DNA of 64,000 nt. Source: Arthrobacter sp. 9V. GTDB lineage: Bacteria; Actinomycetota; Actinomycetes; Actinomycetales; Micrococcaceae. The notes under the pieces were generated by a model. The model saw nothing but the letters and a program-made list of their open reading frames with translations, was not told the DNA's origin and did not search any database. Positions within the stretch are counted from its first letter, which is position 1. The number at the start of each line of letters is the position of its first letter. Below are positions 35,328 to 43,597 of this stretch, one piece after another. The position numbers were made by a program, and so were the translations under genes. The DNA lies in the NCBI RefSeq assembly GCF_902506065.1, contig NZ_LR732912.1:2096004-2160003 (forward strand), in the 5' to 3' direction.

Positions 35328-36154
35328 CACGGCCTTTCTTGCTGGTTGTTTGATTCCTGGTACGGGTCCCCGGACTGCTCTGCGACATCCGGAGATGACG
35401 TGGCAGCCGGGCGCCCGGTAGGTATGTGGGTGGTGCAAACATGTCCGCCTTGCGCGAGTGTGGAGAGGCGCCGGACATCGACGCCCACCAAACGCGAGAA
35501 GACCTTGGTCTCGGTATCGCAAAACACGGGAAACTCTGCCGCGAGCCGCTGAATAGGGCAATGACCTTGGCACAGTTGGACGCTTGACAGCGCCGCGGGC
35601 AGCGGAGCTTTGGCCTCAATGGAATGGGCTGAAGCTACGAAGCGATCGCGACTAAGTGCCTTGGAAAGTGCCATGGCCCGGGCAGTGATGTCATCACCCG
35701 CGGCCTCGACCTCAGGAGCATAGCGCCGTTCCATGTCCGAGAAGCGTTCCTCGGCGTATTCACGGACTGCACCTTCGCCGGCGAGTTCCTGAAGGCGGCG
35801 GAGGGCTGAGCTGGCGATGTTCAGGTAATCGTCGCCAAGAGTGGACTGTCCCTGGGAGCTCAGGACGTAGCGGCGTGCGGGACGTCCCGCGCCGGAACCG
35901 GCCTTGGCCACACGCTTGACCTCGATCACGCCGCTGCGCTCCAAGTGATCGAGGTGGCGGCGGACTGCTGCCGGCGTAAAGCCGAGGAGGTCGCCGAGTT
36001 CAGCAGCGCTCACCGGGCCGTTCTCCAGGACGGCGCTCAGGACGCGGTCCCTTGTGCGGTCATCCGCGTCCGGCAGCGCAGGCGGGGCAACGAAGGCCTC
36101 TGCTGCTGCAGCATGCCGTGAGGGCATGGAAGTTGGACTGCTCATGGAATACAC
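35327..36154 (-). CDS. sufR: SUF operon repressor (Fe-S winged-helix)
   Basis: 275 residues. Winged HTH at about 38-85 ([34 protein letters not shown]). Cys195-x3-Cys199-x12-Cys212 plus Cys240 are the expected Fe-S ligands. Mycobacterial SufR senses Fe-S status and represses suf; the same is inferred here. It heads the operon and is coupled to sufB. GTG 36154 lies 6 nt after a CATGAT hexamer (leaderless); ATG 36145 is the alternative. Confidence 0.92.
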   Translation of the reverse strand: MYSMSSPTSMPSRHAAAAEAFVAPPALPDADDRTRDRVLSAVLENGPVSAAELGDLLGFTPAAVRRHLDHLERSGVIEVKRVAKAGSGAGRPARRYVLSSQGQSTLGDDYLNIASSALRRLQELAGEGAVREYAEERFSDMERRYAPEVEAAGDDITARAMALSKALSRDRFVASAHSIEAKAPLPAALSSVQLCQGHCPIQRLAAEFPVFCDTETKVFSRLVGVDVRRLSTLAQGGHVCTTHIPTGRPAATSSPDVAEQSGDPYQESNNQQERP

Positions 36155-36160
36155 AACACA

Positions 36161-36166
36161 ATCATG
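36161..36166 (-). promoter_or_regulatory. Candidate -10 of the suf operon (CATGAT), leaderless
   Basis: On the minus strand CATGAT ends 6 nt before GTG 36154. It sits in an imperfect inverted repeat (AACACAATCA…TAATTTGTTT) that could be a SufR operator for autoregulation. Confidence 0.35.
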
Positions 36167-36242
36167 TCGTAATTTGTTTCATGCATCCAGTAAGGCAAGA
36201 CTGACCTTTGCAAGCTGCCAAGTGTGACCGTACTACTTCCCG

Positions 36243-36248
36243 TAGAAT
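36243..36248 (+). promoter_or_regulatory. Candidate -10 hexamer TAGAAT, leaderless start
   Basis: TAGAAT ends 6 nt before GTG 36255, with no Shine-Dalgarno. It faces away from the suf promoter in a 100-bp divergent region. Confidence 0.45.
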
Positions 36249-36254
36249 ACTCTG

Positions 36255-37220
36255 GTGCGATCCCCCGATTCTCCTGTCCTCACCATAGATGGACTCATTA
36301 AGGATGTAGGCCCCCTGGCCTCCCTTGACGGCAAAATGCTCAGGGTGGTCAGCGGACTCTCCCTGGTGGCCGAACGCGGCCAAGTGACTGCCTTGTTGGG
36401 AGCGAACGGCGCCGGTAAAACCACAACCCTGGAATGCGCCCAAGGCCTCCAGAAGCGAACAGGCGGCAGCATCTCCCTGCTTGGCGGGGATCCGGATACG
36501 GCGGGTGCCCACTTGAGATCCCGCGTAGGTGTGATGCTCCAGGACGGCGGCCTCCCGCCGTCGGCCCGTCCCATACCGCTGCTGCGACACATTGCCGGCA
36601 TGTACCAAAGGCCCATGAACGTTGATGACCTGGTGGAACGCCTGGGCATCAACCAGTTCAGCCGGACCAGCGTGCGCCGCCTTTCCGGTGGACAAAAGCA
36701 GCGGCTGGCCCTGGCGGCAGCGCTGGTGGGAAATCCCGAAATCCTGTTCCTCGACGAGCCCAGCGCCGGCTTGGATCCGCAATCCCGGCAGATGGTTTTT
36801 GACCTCATAGCCGAGCTTAGGGATGCAGGGATGGGCATTGTATTGACAACCCATCTGATGGATGACGCGGAGCGCTTGGCGGACTACGTCTACATCATCG
36901 ACGGCGGCCACAACGTAGTTGAGGGAACAGTCGCCGAGCTGCTCCGGCATGATCATGCCGGGGACTCTGCCATTACGGACCGGACGCTCTACTTCGACGC
37001 GCCTGCCGGACTCGACTTTGCCGGAGCTTTGGGGCCGGACCTCCAGCTGACTGAGACACGCTCCGGGAGCTACTCGATCACGGGTTCCATCGCGCCGAAA
37101 GATCTGGCGGCACTGACAGCCTGGTGGGCTGAACGGAACATCATGCCCGCCTCACTGCGCTTGGAAGCGCGCAGTCTTGAGGACGTGTTCCTGGACATTT
37201 CAGGAAGGGACCTCCGATGA
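36255..37220 (+). CDS. ABC-2 type exporter ATPase
   Basis: 321 residues. DrrA-like ATPase: Walker A GANGAGKTT near 55, signature LSGGQKQRLALAAAL, Walker B ILFLDEPSAGLD, THLMDDAERLAD, and a C-terminal extension of about 80 residues (SLEDVFLDISGRDLR). It works with the next gene to export an unknown substrate. Between suf and ctaA an ABC-2 pair is common in actinobacteria, suggesting a role linked to respiration, but this is not established. It overlaps the permease by 4 nt. Confidence 0.9.
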   Translation: MRSPDSPVLTIDGLIKDVGPLASLDGKMLRVVSGLSLVAERGQVTALLGANGAGKTTTLECAQGLQKRTGGSISLLGGDPDTAGAHLRSRVGVMLQDGGLPPSARPIPLLRHIAGMYQRPMNVDDLVERLGINQFSRTSVRRLSGGQKQRLALAAALVGNPEILFLDEPSAGLDPQSRQMVFDLIAELRDAGMGIVLTTHLMDDAERLADYVYIIDGGHNVVEGTVAELLRHDHAGDSAITDRTLYFDAPAGLDFAGALGPDLQLTETRSGSYSITGSIAPKDLAALTAWWAERNIMPASLRLEARSLEDVFLDISGRDLR

Positions 37221-37981
37221 GTAAGTTGCTTTCCCCCAACGCCGGACCGGCATCGTTGCCGCGCCGGATCATGCAACAGGGGCGCTATGAGACCATCACC
37301 ATGCTGCGTAACGGTGAACAACTCATCCTCGCTGTGGTCCTGCCCTTGATGGCGCTCGTGGGCCTGGCTGTCACTCCGTTGCTGGACGGCCTCGGCGGAT
37401 CCCGCGTCGACGTCGCCACGCCGGGGATCCTGGCGCTATGTGCCATGTCCACGGCCTTCACCGGCCAAGGCATCGCCACCGGCTTCGACCGGCGCTACGG
37501 CGTTCTCCGATTCCTTTCCACTACTCCCCTTGGCAGAGGCGGACTCATTGCCGGCAAGATCCTGGCCGTGTTGGTAGTCCTTCTTCTTCAGGTAGTGGTT
37601 GTGGGTGCCGTTGCGGGCATGCTGGGGTGGCACCCACGGCCGGAGGCCTGGCTTCCGGGGCTCGGGCTGCTTATTCTCGGCGCCGCTGCATTTACTGCGC
37701 TTGGCCTGCTGGTTGCCGGTACTGTGCGGCCGGAAGCTACCTTGGCCATCACCAACCTGCTGTGGATTCTCCTCGGGGCTCTGGGCGGAATTGTGGTCCC
37801 GGCCGAACGATTGCCCTCGTTGCTTCAAGGCATCGTTCATTTCCTTCCTTCCGGGGCATTAGGGCAAGCGCTTCGGGACGCCTTCCTGTTGGGCATCGTT
37901 CCCTTCCCCGCTGTCCTGGTCCTCCTGCTGTGGACCGTACTGGCCGGCGCCGCGGCCATCCGATGGTTCAAGTGGAACTAA
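37217..37981 (+). CDS. ABC-2 type exporter permease
   Basis: 254 residues with six hydrophobic segments. Contains FDRRYGVLRFLSTTPLGRGGLIAGKILAVL, typical of ABC-2 permeases. Overlaps the ATPase gene by 4 nt. The partner and substrate follow from the ATPase; direction is outward by family. Confidence 0.88.
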   Translation: MSKLLSPNAGPASLPRRIMQQGRYETITMLRNGEQLILAVVLPLMALVGLAVTPLLDGLGGSRVDVATPGILALCAMSTAFTGQGIATGFDRRYGVLRFLSTTPLGRGGLIAGKILAVLVVLLLQVVVVGAVAGMLGWHPRPEAWLPGLGLLILGAAAFTALGLLVAGTVRPEATLAITNLLWILLGALGGIVVPAERLPSLLQGIVHFLPSGALGQALRDAFLLGIVPFPAVLVLLLWTVLAGAAAIRWFKWN

Positions 37982-38029
37982 CCCGTCCAGGCACCAACCA
38001 CCAACGCAGAACTGAGAAGTGAGACGACT

Positions 38030-38974
38030 GTGAGCACGGCATCACGCCTACCGAAAACTGTCCAGAGATTGACATCCAAGCTGCCCACGGAGGTCAACAA
38101 GGCCGTGCGTCGTTTGGCGTTGTTCTCGCTCATAGGGCAGACCATTCTGGTGGTGACCGGTGGCGCCGTGAGACTCACCGCTTCCGGCCTTGGCTGCCCC
38201 ACGTGGCCGCGCTGTACCAGCGATTCGTTGGTGAACACCCCGGAGATGGGCATTCACGGCTTCATCGAATTCGGTAACCGCTTGTTGACCTTCGCGCTTG
38301 CGGCTGTTGCCGCCATGATGTTGGTGTACCTGTGGAACCTCCGCAAGGAACGTCGCGATCTCTTCTTGCTTGCCTTGGGACTTCTTGCCAGCATTCCGGC
38401 TCAGGCAATCATCGGTGGAATCACGGTTCTGTCCGGCCTCAACCCCTGGGTAGTGGGCCTGCACTTCCTCGTCTCCATGGCCCTGGTGGTCTTTGCCACC
38501 CTGTTGGTCAACCGGGCTTACGGGCGGACAGGGCGCTTCATGAACCGCACCTTGACGCCACTTCCCGCCGTCGCCCGTCCTGTAATGCTTGCCGTGGCAG
38601 TTTTCTCCGCACTTTCGGTGATGCTGGGCGTCGTCGTGACGGGAGCCGGGCCTCACGCCGGAGACGCAGATGCTCCCCGCAACGACCTCGACTGGGACCT
38701 CTTCTCCCACATCCACGCCGTTCCCGCGTACCTGATCACGGCCGGGACCCTGTTCGCTGTGTTCCTGGTGTTTCGCCACAAGATCGGCGGCCCTTTCCGT
38801 ACCGCGGCCTACCTGCTGCTGGGTGTGACACTTTTGCAGGCTGTCGTCGGCTTTACCCAGTACTACAACGGGATCCCGGCCCTCCTGGTCGGTGCACACA
38901 TGTTCGGTGCTGCGGTTCTGATGAGCGCCTCAACCAATGCGGCCGACGTGGCAAAGCACAGCCCACTTAGCTAG
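38030..38974 (+). CDS. ctaA: Heme A synthase
   Basis: Converts heme O to heme A for aa3-type oxidase. 314 residues with eight membrane helices. The N-terminal half has VVTGGAVRLTASGLGCPTWPRC, with the conserved Cys pair, and heme-ligand His residues in GIHGFIEFGNR; the C-terminal half has HIHAVPAYL and the paired ligand near VGAHMFG. GTG start. It is separated from ctaB, which makes its substrate, by the accessory island. Confidence 0.93.
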   Translation: MSTASRLPKTVQRLTSKLPTEVNKAVRRLALFSLIGQTILVVTGGAVRLTASGLGCPTWPRCTSDSLVNTPEMGIHGFIEFGNRLLTFALAAVAAMMLVYLWNLRKERRDLFLLALGLLASIPAQAIIGGITVLSGLNPWVVGLHFLVSMALVVFATLLVNRAYGRTGRFMNRTLTPLPAVARPVMLAVAVFSALSVMLGVVVTGAGPHAGDADAPRNDLDWDLFSHIHAVPAYLITAGTLFAVFLVFRHKIGGPFRTAAYLLLGVTLLQAVVGFTQYYNGIPALLVGAHMFGAAVLMSASTNAADVAKHSPLS

Positions 38975-40938
38975 CCCCGGATCAGCTGGGCCGGATTCGC
39001 CCGCGAGGCCACTGCCGCCGGATAGACCGCAGAGAGAAGGCCGCTGAGAAGTCCTGCTCCAATACCCCAAAGGGCCGCAGTTGCCGGGATTACCGGGACC
39101 CAGCCCTCGTTTTCGGCGTAGGCAAGCGCCGCGCCCACGCCTACGGCAGAACCGGCCGTGCCGCCCAGTACACCCACTACCGCCCCTTCCATCAGGAACA
39201 TGGAGGCCAGAGCGCTCTTACGCATGCCCAGCGCGAGCCTGAGTGCAATCTCCTGGGACCTCCCAAGCACTCCTAGATACATGGTGGTACCGGCACTGAG
39301 ACTCGCAATAACCAGTAGGATCACCGAAACGATCGCCACCATCCGGCCGAGGTCCGTGTTTATTCCGTGTTTGAGATCCCTCAGGTCAGCAACGGTCTGC
39401 ACCGTGATTGCCTCGGCTGCCGCGGGACTGAGGGCCTTTGGGAGGACTTCCGCTATGGCCGCAGGCGCGCCTGTGTGCGTACGAAGGACCAAGCTCGCGT
39501 TCACCTTGGTTGACGCTATTGGGTAGGACCCAACGCCGACCACAACGGCGCCTTCCAGGACAGGGTCCCGTCCCGGATCGTCGATGATTCCTGCCACAGC
39601 CACTGGCTCACCGTAGAGCCAGATGACGACGCCGGGTCCCGGCTTTGCGATGCCCAGTTGGCGAGCGGCGCCCTGACCGAGCACCGCCACCGGGGCCCCG
39701 AATGAGTTGTCCAGCAAGGCGCTGTCTCCGGACAAGAGAGTTGCGCCCTGCAGCCGAAGGTAGGCGGCGTCGGCGATGCGGACTCCACCAATGAAAGCGG
39801 GTGCCTCCAGCACGGCCCCCGGACGGAAAGTCGCCGGTTGAGCTTCAGTGGCCGGGAGATCGGCCACAACGCCTGCATCGACGACCCCAGACAGTAGCCT
39901 TGATGCTGCCAGGTCAGTAGACACCTGCTTCCAAGAGGCATATCCGCCGTCCCGTGTAGCCCTCACTTCATCGTTGGATGCCGCGTCTATGCGCGCGGTA
40001 ACCTTGACGGCAGCACTTTCACTGAGCCCTACGGCTGCAACCAAGCCGCCGCTGCCGAGAAGGAAGGCAAGCACCAAAAGCAGCGCCTTGGCCGGGCGGA
40101 TCGTCAGGGTGGAGAGCGCGTCAGCCGTGAGGTCGATGATTTCGTCGCGACGCCGTCGGACCAGTTTTGGTTGGCCTCCCTCAACATACGTGTGTTCGTG
40201 GGCGTCGTCGTGTACGCGGACCTTATGTCCTGTGTCCTCTACGATTTCGCCATCCCGCATGGTGACGATCCTGTCCGCGGTAGCTGCGATGGCGGGATCG
40301 TGGGTGACCATAACCACCGTTGTGCCGGTCAGCTGGAGCTCGCGGAGGTGGTCAACCACTATTTGCCCATTGGCGGTGTCCAGGCTTCCTGTTGGCTCAT
40401 CGGCCAAAATGACATCGGGAGCACCTATGACTGCCCTTGCCATCGCCAGGCGTTGCCGCTCGCCACCGGATAGCATAGCGGCGGGGGTGGCTGCGCGACC
40501 CTCCAAGCCAAATCTTCGCAACGTGGGAATGACCAGCCGATTTTGCTCTTTCCAGGCGACTCCGCGTGCCCGGAGGCCCAGGACGGCGTTCCGGGCGGCG
40601 GCATCCCGACCCACCATATGCGATTCTTGGAACACGAAGCCGAATACGCGTGCCCGGAGTGACGCCCGCTCAGCGGCCGGTACCTCCCCCATATCGTTCC
40701 CATGGACTAGATACGAGCCGGCGGTCGGTGTGTCTAAAAGGCCCAGAATGTTGAGAAGAGTTGACTTGCCGGAACCCGAGGGCCCTACGATAGCCAGGAA
40801 CTCGCCCGAATAGATGTCGAGGTGCACCCCGGACAGGGCTTTGGTGCCAGGAAATCCGCGGCTCGCATTTCGCAGTGAGATAATTGGGCTAGGGGATTTG
40901 GGTTCAAGGACGTGCTCTTCCTCTCCTTTCCCACTCAC
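38971..40938 (-). CDS. MacB-like ABC exporter, ATPase fused to FtsX-type permease
   Basis: 655 residues. N-terminal LolD/MacB-type ATPase (Walker A GPSGSGKST, LSGGERQRLAMARAV, ILADEPTGSLD), a linker, one membrane helix near 310-330, a large extracytoplasmic domain, then three helices with the FtsX motif SRANPAQLIRG at the end. Such exporters act mechanically on lipoproteins, peptides or envelope proteins. GTG 40938 overlaps the adaptor stop by 4 nt. It converges with ctaA, overlapping by 4 nt. Confidence 0.9.
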   Translation of the reverse strand: MSGKGEEEHVLEPKSPSPIISLRNASRGFPGTKALSGVHLDIYSGEFLAIVGPSGSGKSTLLNILGLLDTPTAGSYLVHGNDMGEVPAAERASLRARVFGFVFQESHMVGRDAAARNAVLGLRARGVAWKEQNRLVIPTLRRFGLEGRAATPAAMLSGGERQRLAMARAVIGAPDVILADEPTGSLDTANGQIVVDHLRELQLTGTTVVMVTHDPAIAATADRIVTMRDGEIVEDTGHKVRVHDDAHEHTYVEGGQPKLVRRRRDEIIDLTADALSTLTIRPAKALLLVLAFLLGSGGLVAAVGLSESAAVKVTARIDAASNDEVRATRDGGYASWKQVSTDLAASRLLSGVVDAGVVADLPATEAQPATFRPGAVLEAPAFIGGVRIADAAYLRLQGATLLSGDSALLDNSFGAPVAVLGQGAARQLGIAKPGPGVVIWLYGEPVAVAGIIDDPGRDPVLEGAVVVGVGSYPIASTKVNASLVLRTHTGAPAAIAEVLPKALSPAAAEAITVQTVADLRDLKHGINTDLGRMVAIVSVILLVIASLSAGTTMYLGVLGRSQEIALRLALGMRKSALASMFLMEGAVVGVLGGTAGSAVGVGAALAYAENEGWVPVIPATAALWGIGAGLLSGLLSAVYPAAVASRANPAQLIRG

Positions 40939-42065
40939 GGCAGCATCACCTTGACTCCCACATCGAGGCCTTCCACATTGTCGATCGCAGCCCATCCGTC
41001 AGCCTGCGCTGTGACGGTGACGTCAACCCGGTGCGGACCAGCTTCTCCGGCTACCTGGACATAGGCGACGCCCATTTCCTGTCGGATGGCGAGGAGCGGC
41101 ACCGCGAGCGTCTCAGCCGGTGCGTTCCCGGACGTCACCGTGACAGATTGCTGCGGAGCCAGGCCTGTCGTCCCCGGCGGAATCGACGCTGTGATGTCCA
41201 TCCCCGGAATGATATTTCTGCTGCTGTCCCCCTCGGTGAATCCACCTACCGCAGTCACCGTGGTAGTCACCGCCAGTGCTCCTGCTCTGACAGTGACTGA
41301 AGTTCCGACAGCGAAGCTCTCCGCTTGAAGGACATCTGCCCTCGCGACGATGGTGTCGTCGGAGACGGAAATCTGTGCGACGACCCCGTCCTCGGCCAGG
41401 ACCGCGCCAGTCCCGGCGAGGGAGGCAATTCTGCCTGCATCACCGGGCACCTGGACGAAGTCCCGCCAGCGGACCATAGCGGCAGGTGCGGCCTTGGCCC
41501 CTGCCATGTTGGTTGACTCGGTAGGAGCCGAGGCCGGCGGAACCGGGGCTGGGAAGCCTGCATTTCCGTACCAGGTTTTCAGCGCTTGTTGTGTCTGCTG
41601 GTCAAAGGTGCCATTGGTCTTCACGGCAAGCCCAAGGCCAGCCAACGCCGCCTGAAGTGCCCGCACGTCTGGTCCGGAGTCGCCCGGGATGATGTCCCTG
41701 TACAGCGGAACGCTGGCTGGCATAACGAGGAGGGGGTGCCCGGAAACGACGGCGAGCAATTCACCTGGCTCCACAAAATCTCCCACCGCCTTGGGCGTGG
41801 AGGTAAGAATCAACCTGTCTGTACCGTCTGCCAGGCTGGCAGTGACAGGGGACGTATTCCCGGCCACCACCATTCCCGCAAGCGTGACTTGTTGGGCCAC
41901 TGCGCGACGTTCAACGGTGGCGGAAACGGGAATCACGGCAGTTACATCTTGCTGGGACGTGGCCAAAGCAGCAGCCTGGGAGCCAGCCCAATAGGCCGCG
42001 ACCAACCCTGACAAGACCAGTGCTACGGCCACTAACAATAGCCACCAGCGGGGTACCCGCTTCAT
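40935..42065 (-). CDS. HlyD-type adaptor with inserted peptidoglycan-binding domain
   Basis: About 376 residues: a cytoplasmic start, one membrane helix (WWLLLVAVALVLSGLVAAYW), a lipoyl/beta-barrel adaptor fold (AVGDFVEPGELLAVVSG), and a PG_binding_1 domain near 120-165 (DIIPGDSGPDVRALQAALAGLG). It would link the MacB-like exporter to the wall. ATG 42065 is taken; ATG 42101, overlapping the previous stop, adds 12 residues. Coupled to both neighbours. Confidence 0.87.
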   Translation of the reverse strand: MKRVPRWWLLLVAVALVLSGLVAAYWAGSQAAALATSQQDVTAVIPVSATVERRAVAQQVTLAGMVVAGNTSPVTASLADGTDRLILTSTPKAVGDFVEPGELLAVVSGHPLLVMPASVPLYRDIIPGDSGPDVRALQAALAGLGLAVKTNGTFDQQTQQALKTWYGNAGFPAPVPPASAPTESTNMAGAKAAPAAMVRWRDFVQVPGDAGRIASLAGTGAVLAEDGVVAQISVSDDTIVARADVLQAESFAVGTSVTVRAGALAVTTTVTAVGGFTEGDSSRNIIPGMDITASIPPGTTGLAPQQSVTVTSGNAPAETLAVPLLAIRQEMGVAYVQVAGEAGPHRVDVTVTAQADGWAAIDNVEGLDVGVKVMLP

Positions 42066-42087
42066 GGCGGGGCCACTTCGGTGCAGC

Positions 42088-43026
42088 TCAAAGCCGCGCA
42101 TCGGCCACGCCGTGATCGCGAAGAACCTGCTTGGCCCGCTCAACCGAGGCCTTCTTTTGTTCAGCCAAAGCGTTAAGTTCGGCCTGATGCTCTTTTATCA
42201 GGGCAGCTTGGTACTGCGCGAAGATGTCATACGGTTTTCGGGCACCCCCGCTGGACTCCTTGCAGTCAACGTCGAGTACAGCAACGCGGATTTCGTCCTC
42301 CTTGGAGCCACCCGACTCGACAGTCCAGGTATCACCGGCGCCCAGCTTCAGTCCCTTCTCAGCGAGGCATTCCTGCCAAGCTTCGCGATACGCAAGATAT
42401 TCAGGGTCACGGGCCGTGAGCCCTACGGCGTCCTGAGTAATCTGTTGCTGGACTGAGAGATCACCTGCCAAGCCTTCAAGGAGTTCCGGGAAGCCGGCAC
42501 GCCCCACGGTGTTGCTGCACTTGGCCTCTGCCCGCTCGCGCTCCGGGCTTTGGCCGGGTCGTTCCGCCTGTGCAGGCAACAGGCCTGGAATTATGCGGAT
42601 CTGTGGCAGATTTCCGTTCTTCGCGGCCAACGACCGCGACCATTGTCCGTACCTGCGCTCCTGAAGTGCTTTTCCGTCACCGCCCCACGTGGCCACAGTG
42701 AAACCGGCTTCCTCAACGCAGTCATAGATAAGGAATGCCACTGCGTAGTTGACCAGAACGTTCTCACGGTCCGAGTACCAGTAAGCACTCATCGGTAGCA
42801 CCATCTCCCCGGTGGCCTCATTGAGGATAGCCCGGGCTCCAGCTCCAAGTGCACGGTCCACGGCGGGAAGGCTGCGGGTTGGAACCGGAGCCGGCGATGA
42901 GTCAGTCTGCGCGGAGCAGGCGGTTGTCATGCAGGCAACCACCAGCAAAGCCACGGCACTGCGTCCTGCGAGCCCAAACCTCTTTGGAATTGGCAATGCC
43001 TCAGCCCCAAACGCTCGTGATTTCAT
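42088..43026 (-). CDS. Secreted lipoprotein of the exporter operon
   Basis: 312 residues. Basic N-terminus, hydrophobic helix and lipobox-like TTAC-S at about 33-37 indicate membrane anchoring after export. The mature part has Cys in DCVEEAGF, KCSNTVG, ECLAEKGL and DCKES, plausibly two disulfides. The family is unrecognised. It overlaps the I36-like gene by 26 nt, and a TTG about 30 nt downstream could be the true start. Operon position suggests it binds the cargo or aids export. Confidence 0.75.
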   Translation of the reverse strand: MKSRAFGAEALPIPKRFGLAGRSAVALLVVACMTTACSAQTDSSPAPVPTRSLPAVDRALGAGARAILNEATGEMVLPMSAYWYSDRENVLVNYAVAFLIYDCVEEAGFTVATWGGDGKALQERRYGQWSRSLAAKNGNLPQIRIIPGLLPAQAERPGQSPERERAEAKCSNTVGRAGFPELLEGLAGDLSVQQQITQDAVGLTARDPEYLAYREAWQECLAEKGLKLGAGDTWTVESGGSKEDEIRVAVLDVDCKESSGGARKPYDIFAQYQAALIKEHQAELNALAEQKKASVERAKQVLRDHGVADARL

Positions 43027-43381
43027 CGTCCCAGTTGCGGTTAGGCGTCATGTAGATGCCGCGCAGATCATTTGATGCATTGCCTGCACGAAAGACCACA
43101 CTGTTGCCAACAAAGTTGTTGTCAACATAGAGGTATACGTAGGGTGAAGCCGGATCTGAGGCCGGTCCGACCACCACGGAACTTCCCTTGTCATTGGCGT
43201 CGACACCCACGTTGTACGTGACCCAACCGAAAGATCTGGAGGTGCCGGTGAACCAGTAGTTGTCGTACAGGCACACTCGGCCGCTGGAGCACGTGGGTGC
43301 AGCTTCGGCCGCAGTGACTCCACCAAATACCGAGGCTGAAGCAAGTGCAAAAACTCCGGCGGTGCGCAAGATGTTCTTCAT
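43001..43381 (-). CDS. Secreted I36-type (beta/gamma-crystallin-like) small protein
   Basis: 126 residues. Signal peptide 1-28 ending AEA-AP. The mature protein has two Cys near its start (TCSSGRVCLYDNYWFTG) and Trp/Tyr-rich strands, the pattern of the I36 metalloproteinase-inhibitor family and other crystallin-fold proteins. First gene of the four-gene operon with the exporter. Function could be protease inhibition, or an envelope-active or antimicrobial protein; neither is shown by sequence. Confidence 0.8.
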   Translation of the reverse strand: MKNILRTAGVFALASASVFGGVTAAEAAPTCSSGRVCLYDNYWFTGTSRSFGWVTYNVGVDANDKGSSVVVGPASDPASPYVYLYVDNNFVGNSVVFRAGNASNDLRGIYMTPNRNWDDEITSVWG

Positions 43382-43445
43382 GTATGTCCCCTAGGTTCGT
43401 GCGATGCGGAACCACTCTGTTCCATCACGAACGCTAAGGCTTCGA

Positions 43446-43551
43446 GGCCAGCACCTAGACGCGTTTTCACGAATTAGGTGGCGTTTAAGCACGAATTAGG
43501 TGCCCCAAAGCCCCAAACTAGGTACTGCCTCGGGGCTTCTAGGTGCTGGCC
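43446..43551. repeat. Array of five TAGGTG-type sites phased at about 22 bp
   Basis: CACCTA at 43452, TAGGTG at 43475 and 43497, TAGGTA at 43519, TAGGTG at 43540: intervals of 23, 22, 22 and 21 bp, or two helical turns. Two central copies share CACGAATTAGGTG after GCGTTT. The outer sites are ends of a perfect 13-bp inverted repeat (GGCCAGCACCTAG, 43446-43458 with 43539-43551). It sits between divergent I36 and TOPRIM genes; likely a cooperative operator. Confidence 0.7.
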
Positions 43552-43585
43552 CGTGACGTCCCGGAGCCTCGTCATTCTCGTCGGC

Positions 43586-43591
43586 CATACT
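43586..43591 (+). promoter_or_regulatory. Candidate -10 hexamer CATACT, leaderless TOPRIM gene
   Basis: CATACT ends 6 nt before GTG 43598; no Shine-Dalgarno is seen. It lies about 35 bp past the phased repeat array. Confidence 0.4.
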
Positions 43592-43597
43592 GGTCAT

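Noticed and set aside
35327..35573. 81-residue N-terminal extension of SufB
   Set aside because: It is read from the sufR coding DNA in another frame; AAAGG before ATG 35327 and the TGATG overlap define the real start.
43001..43381. I36-like gene as a lactococcin-972-type bacteriocin
   Set aside because: The Cys and Trp/Tyr pattern fits the I36/crystallin family, and the neighbouring exporter is MacB-like with an HlyD adaptor rather than the Lcn972 immunity arrangement.
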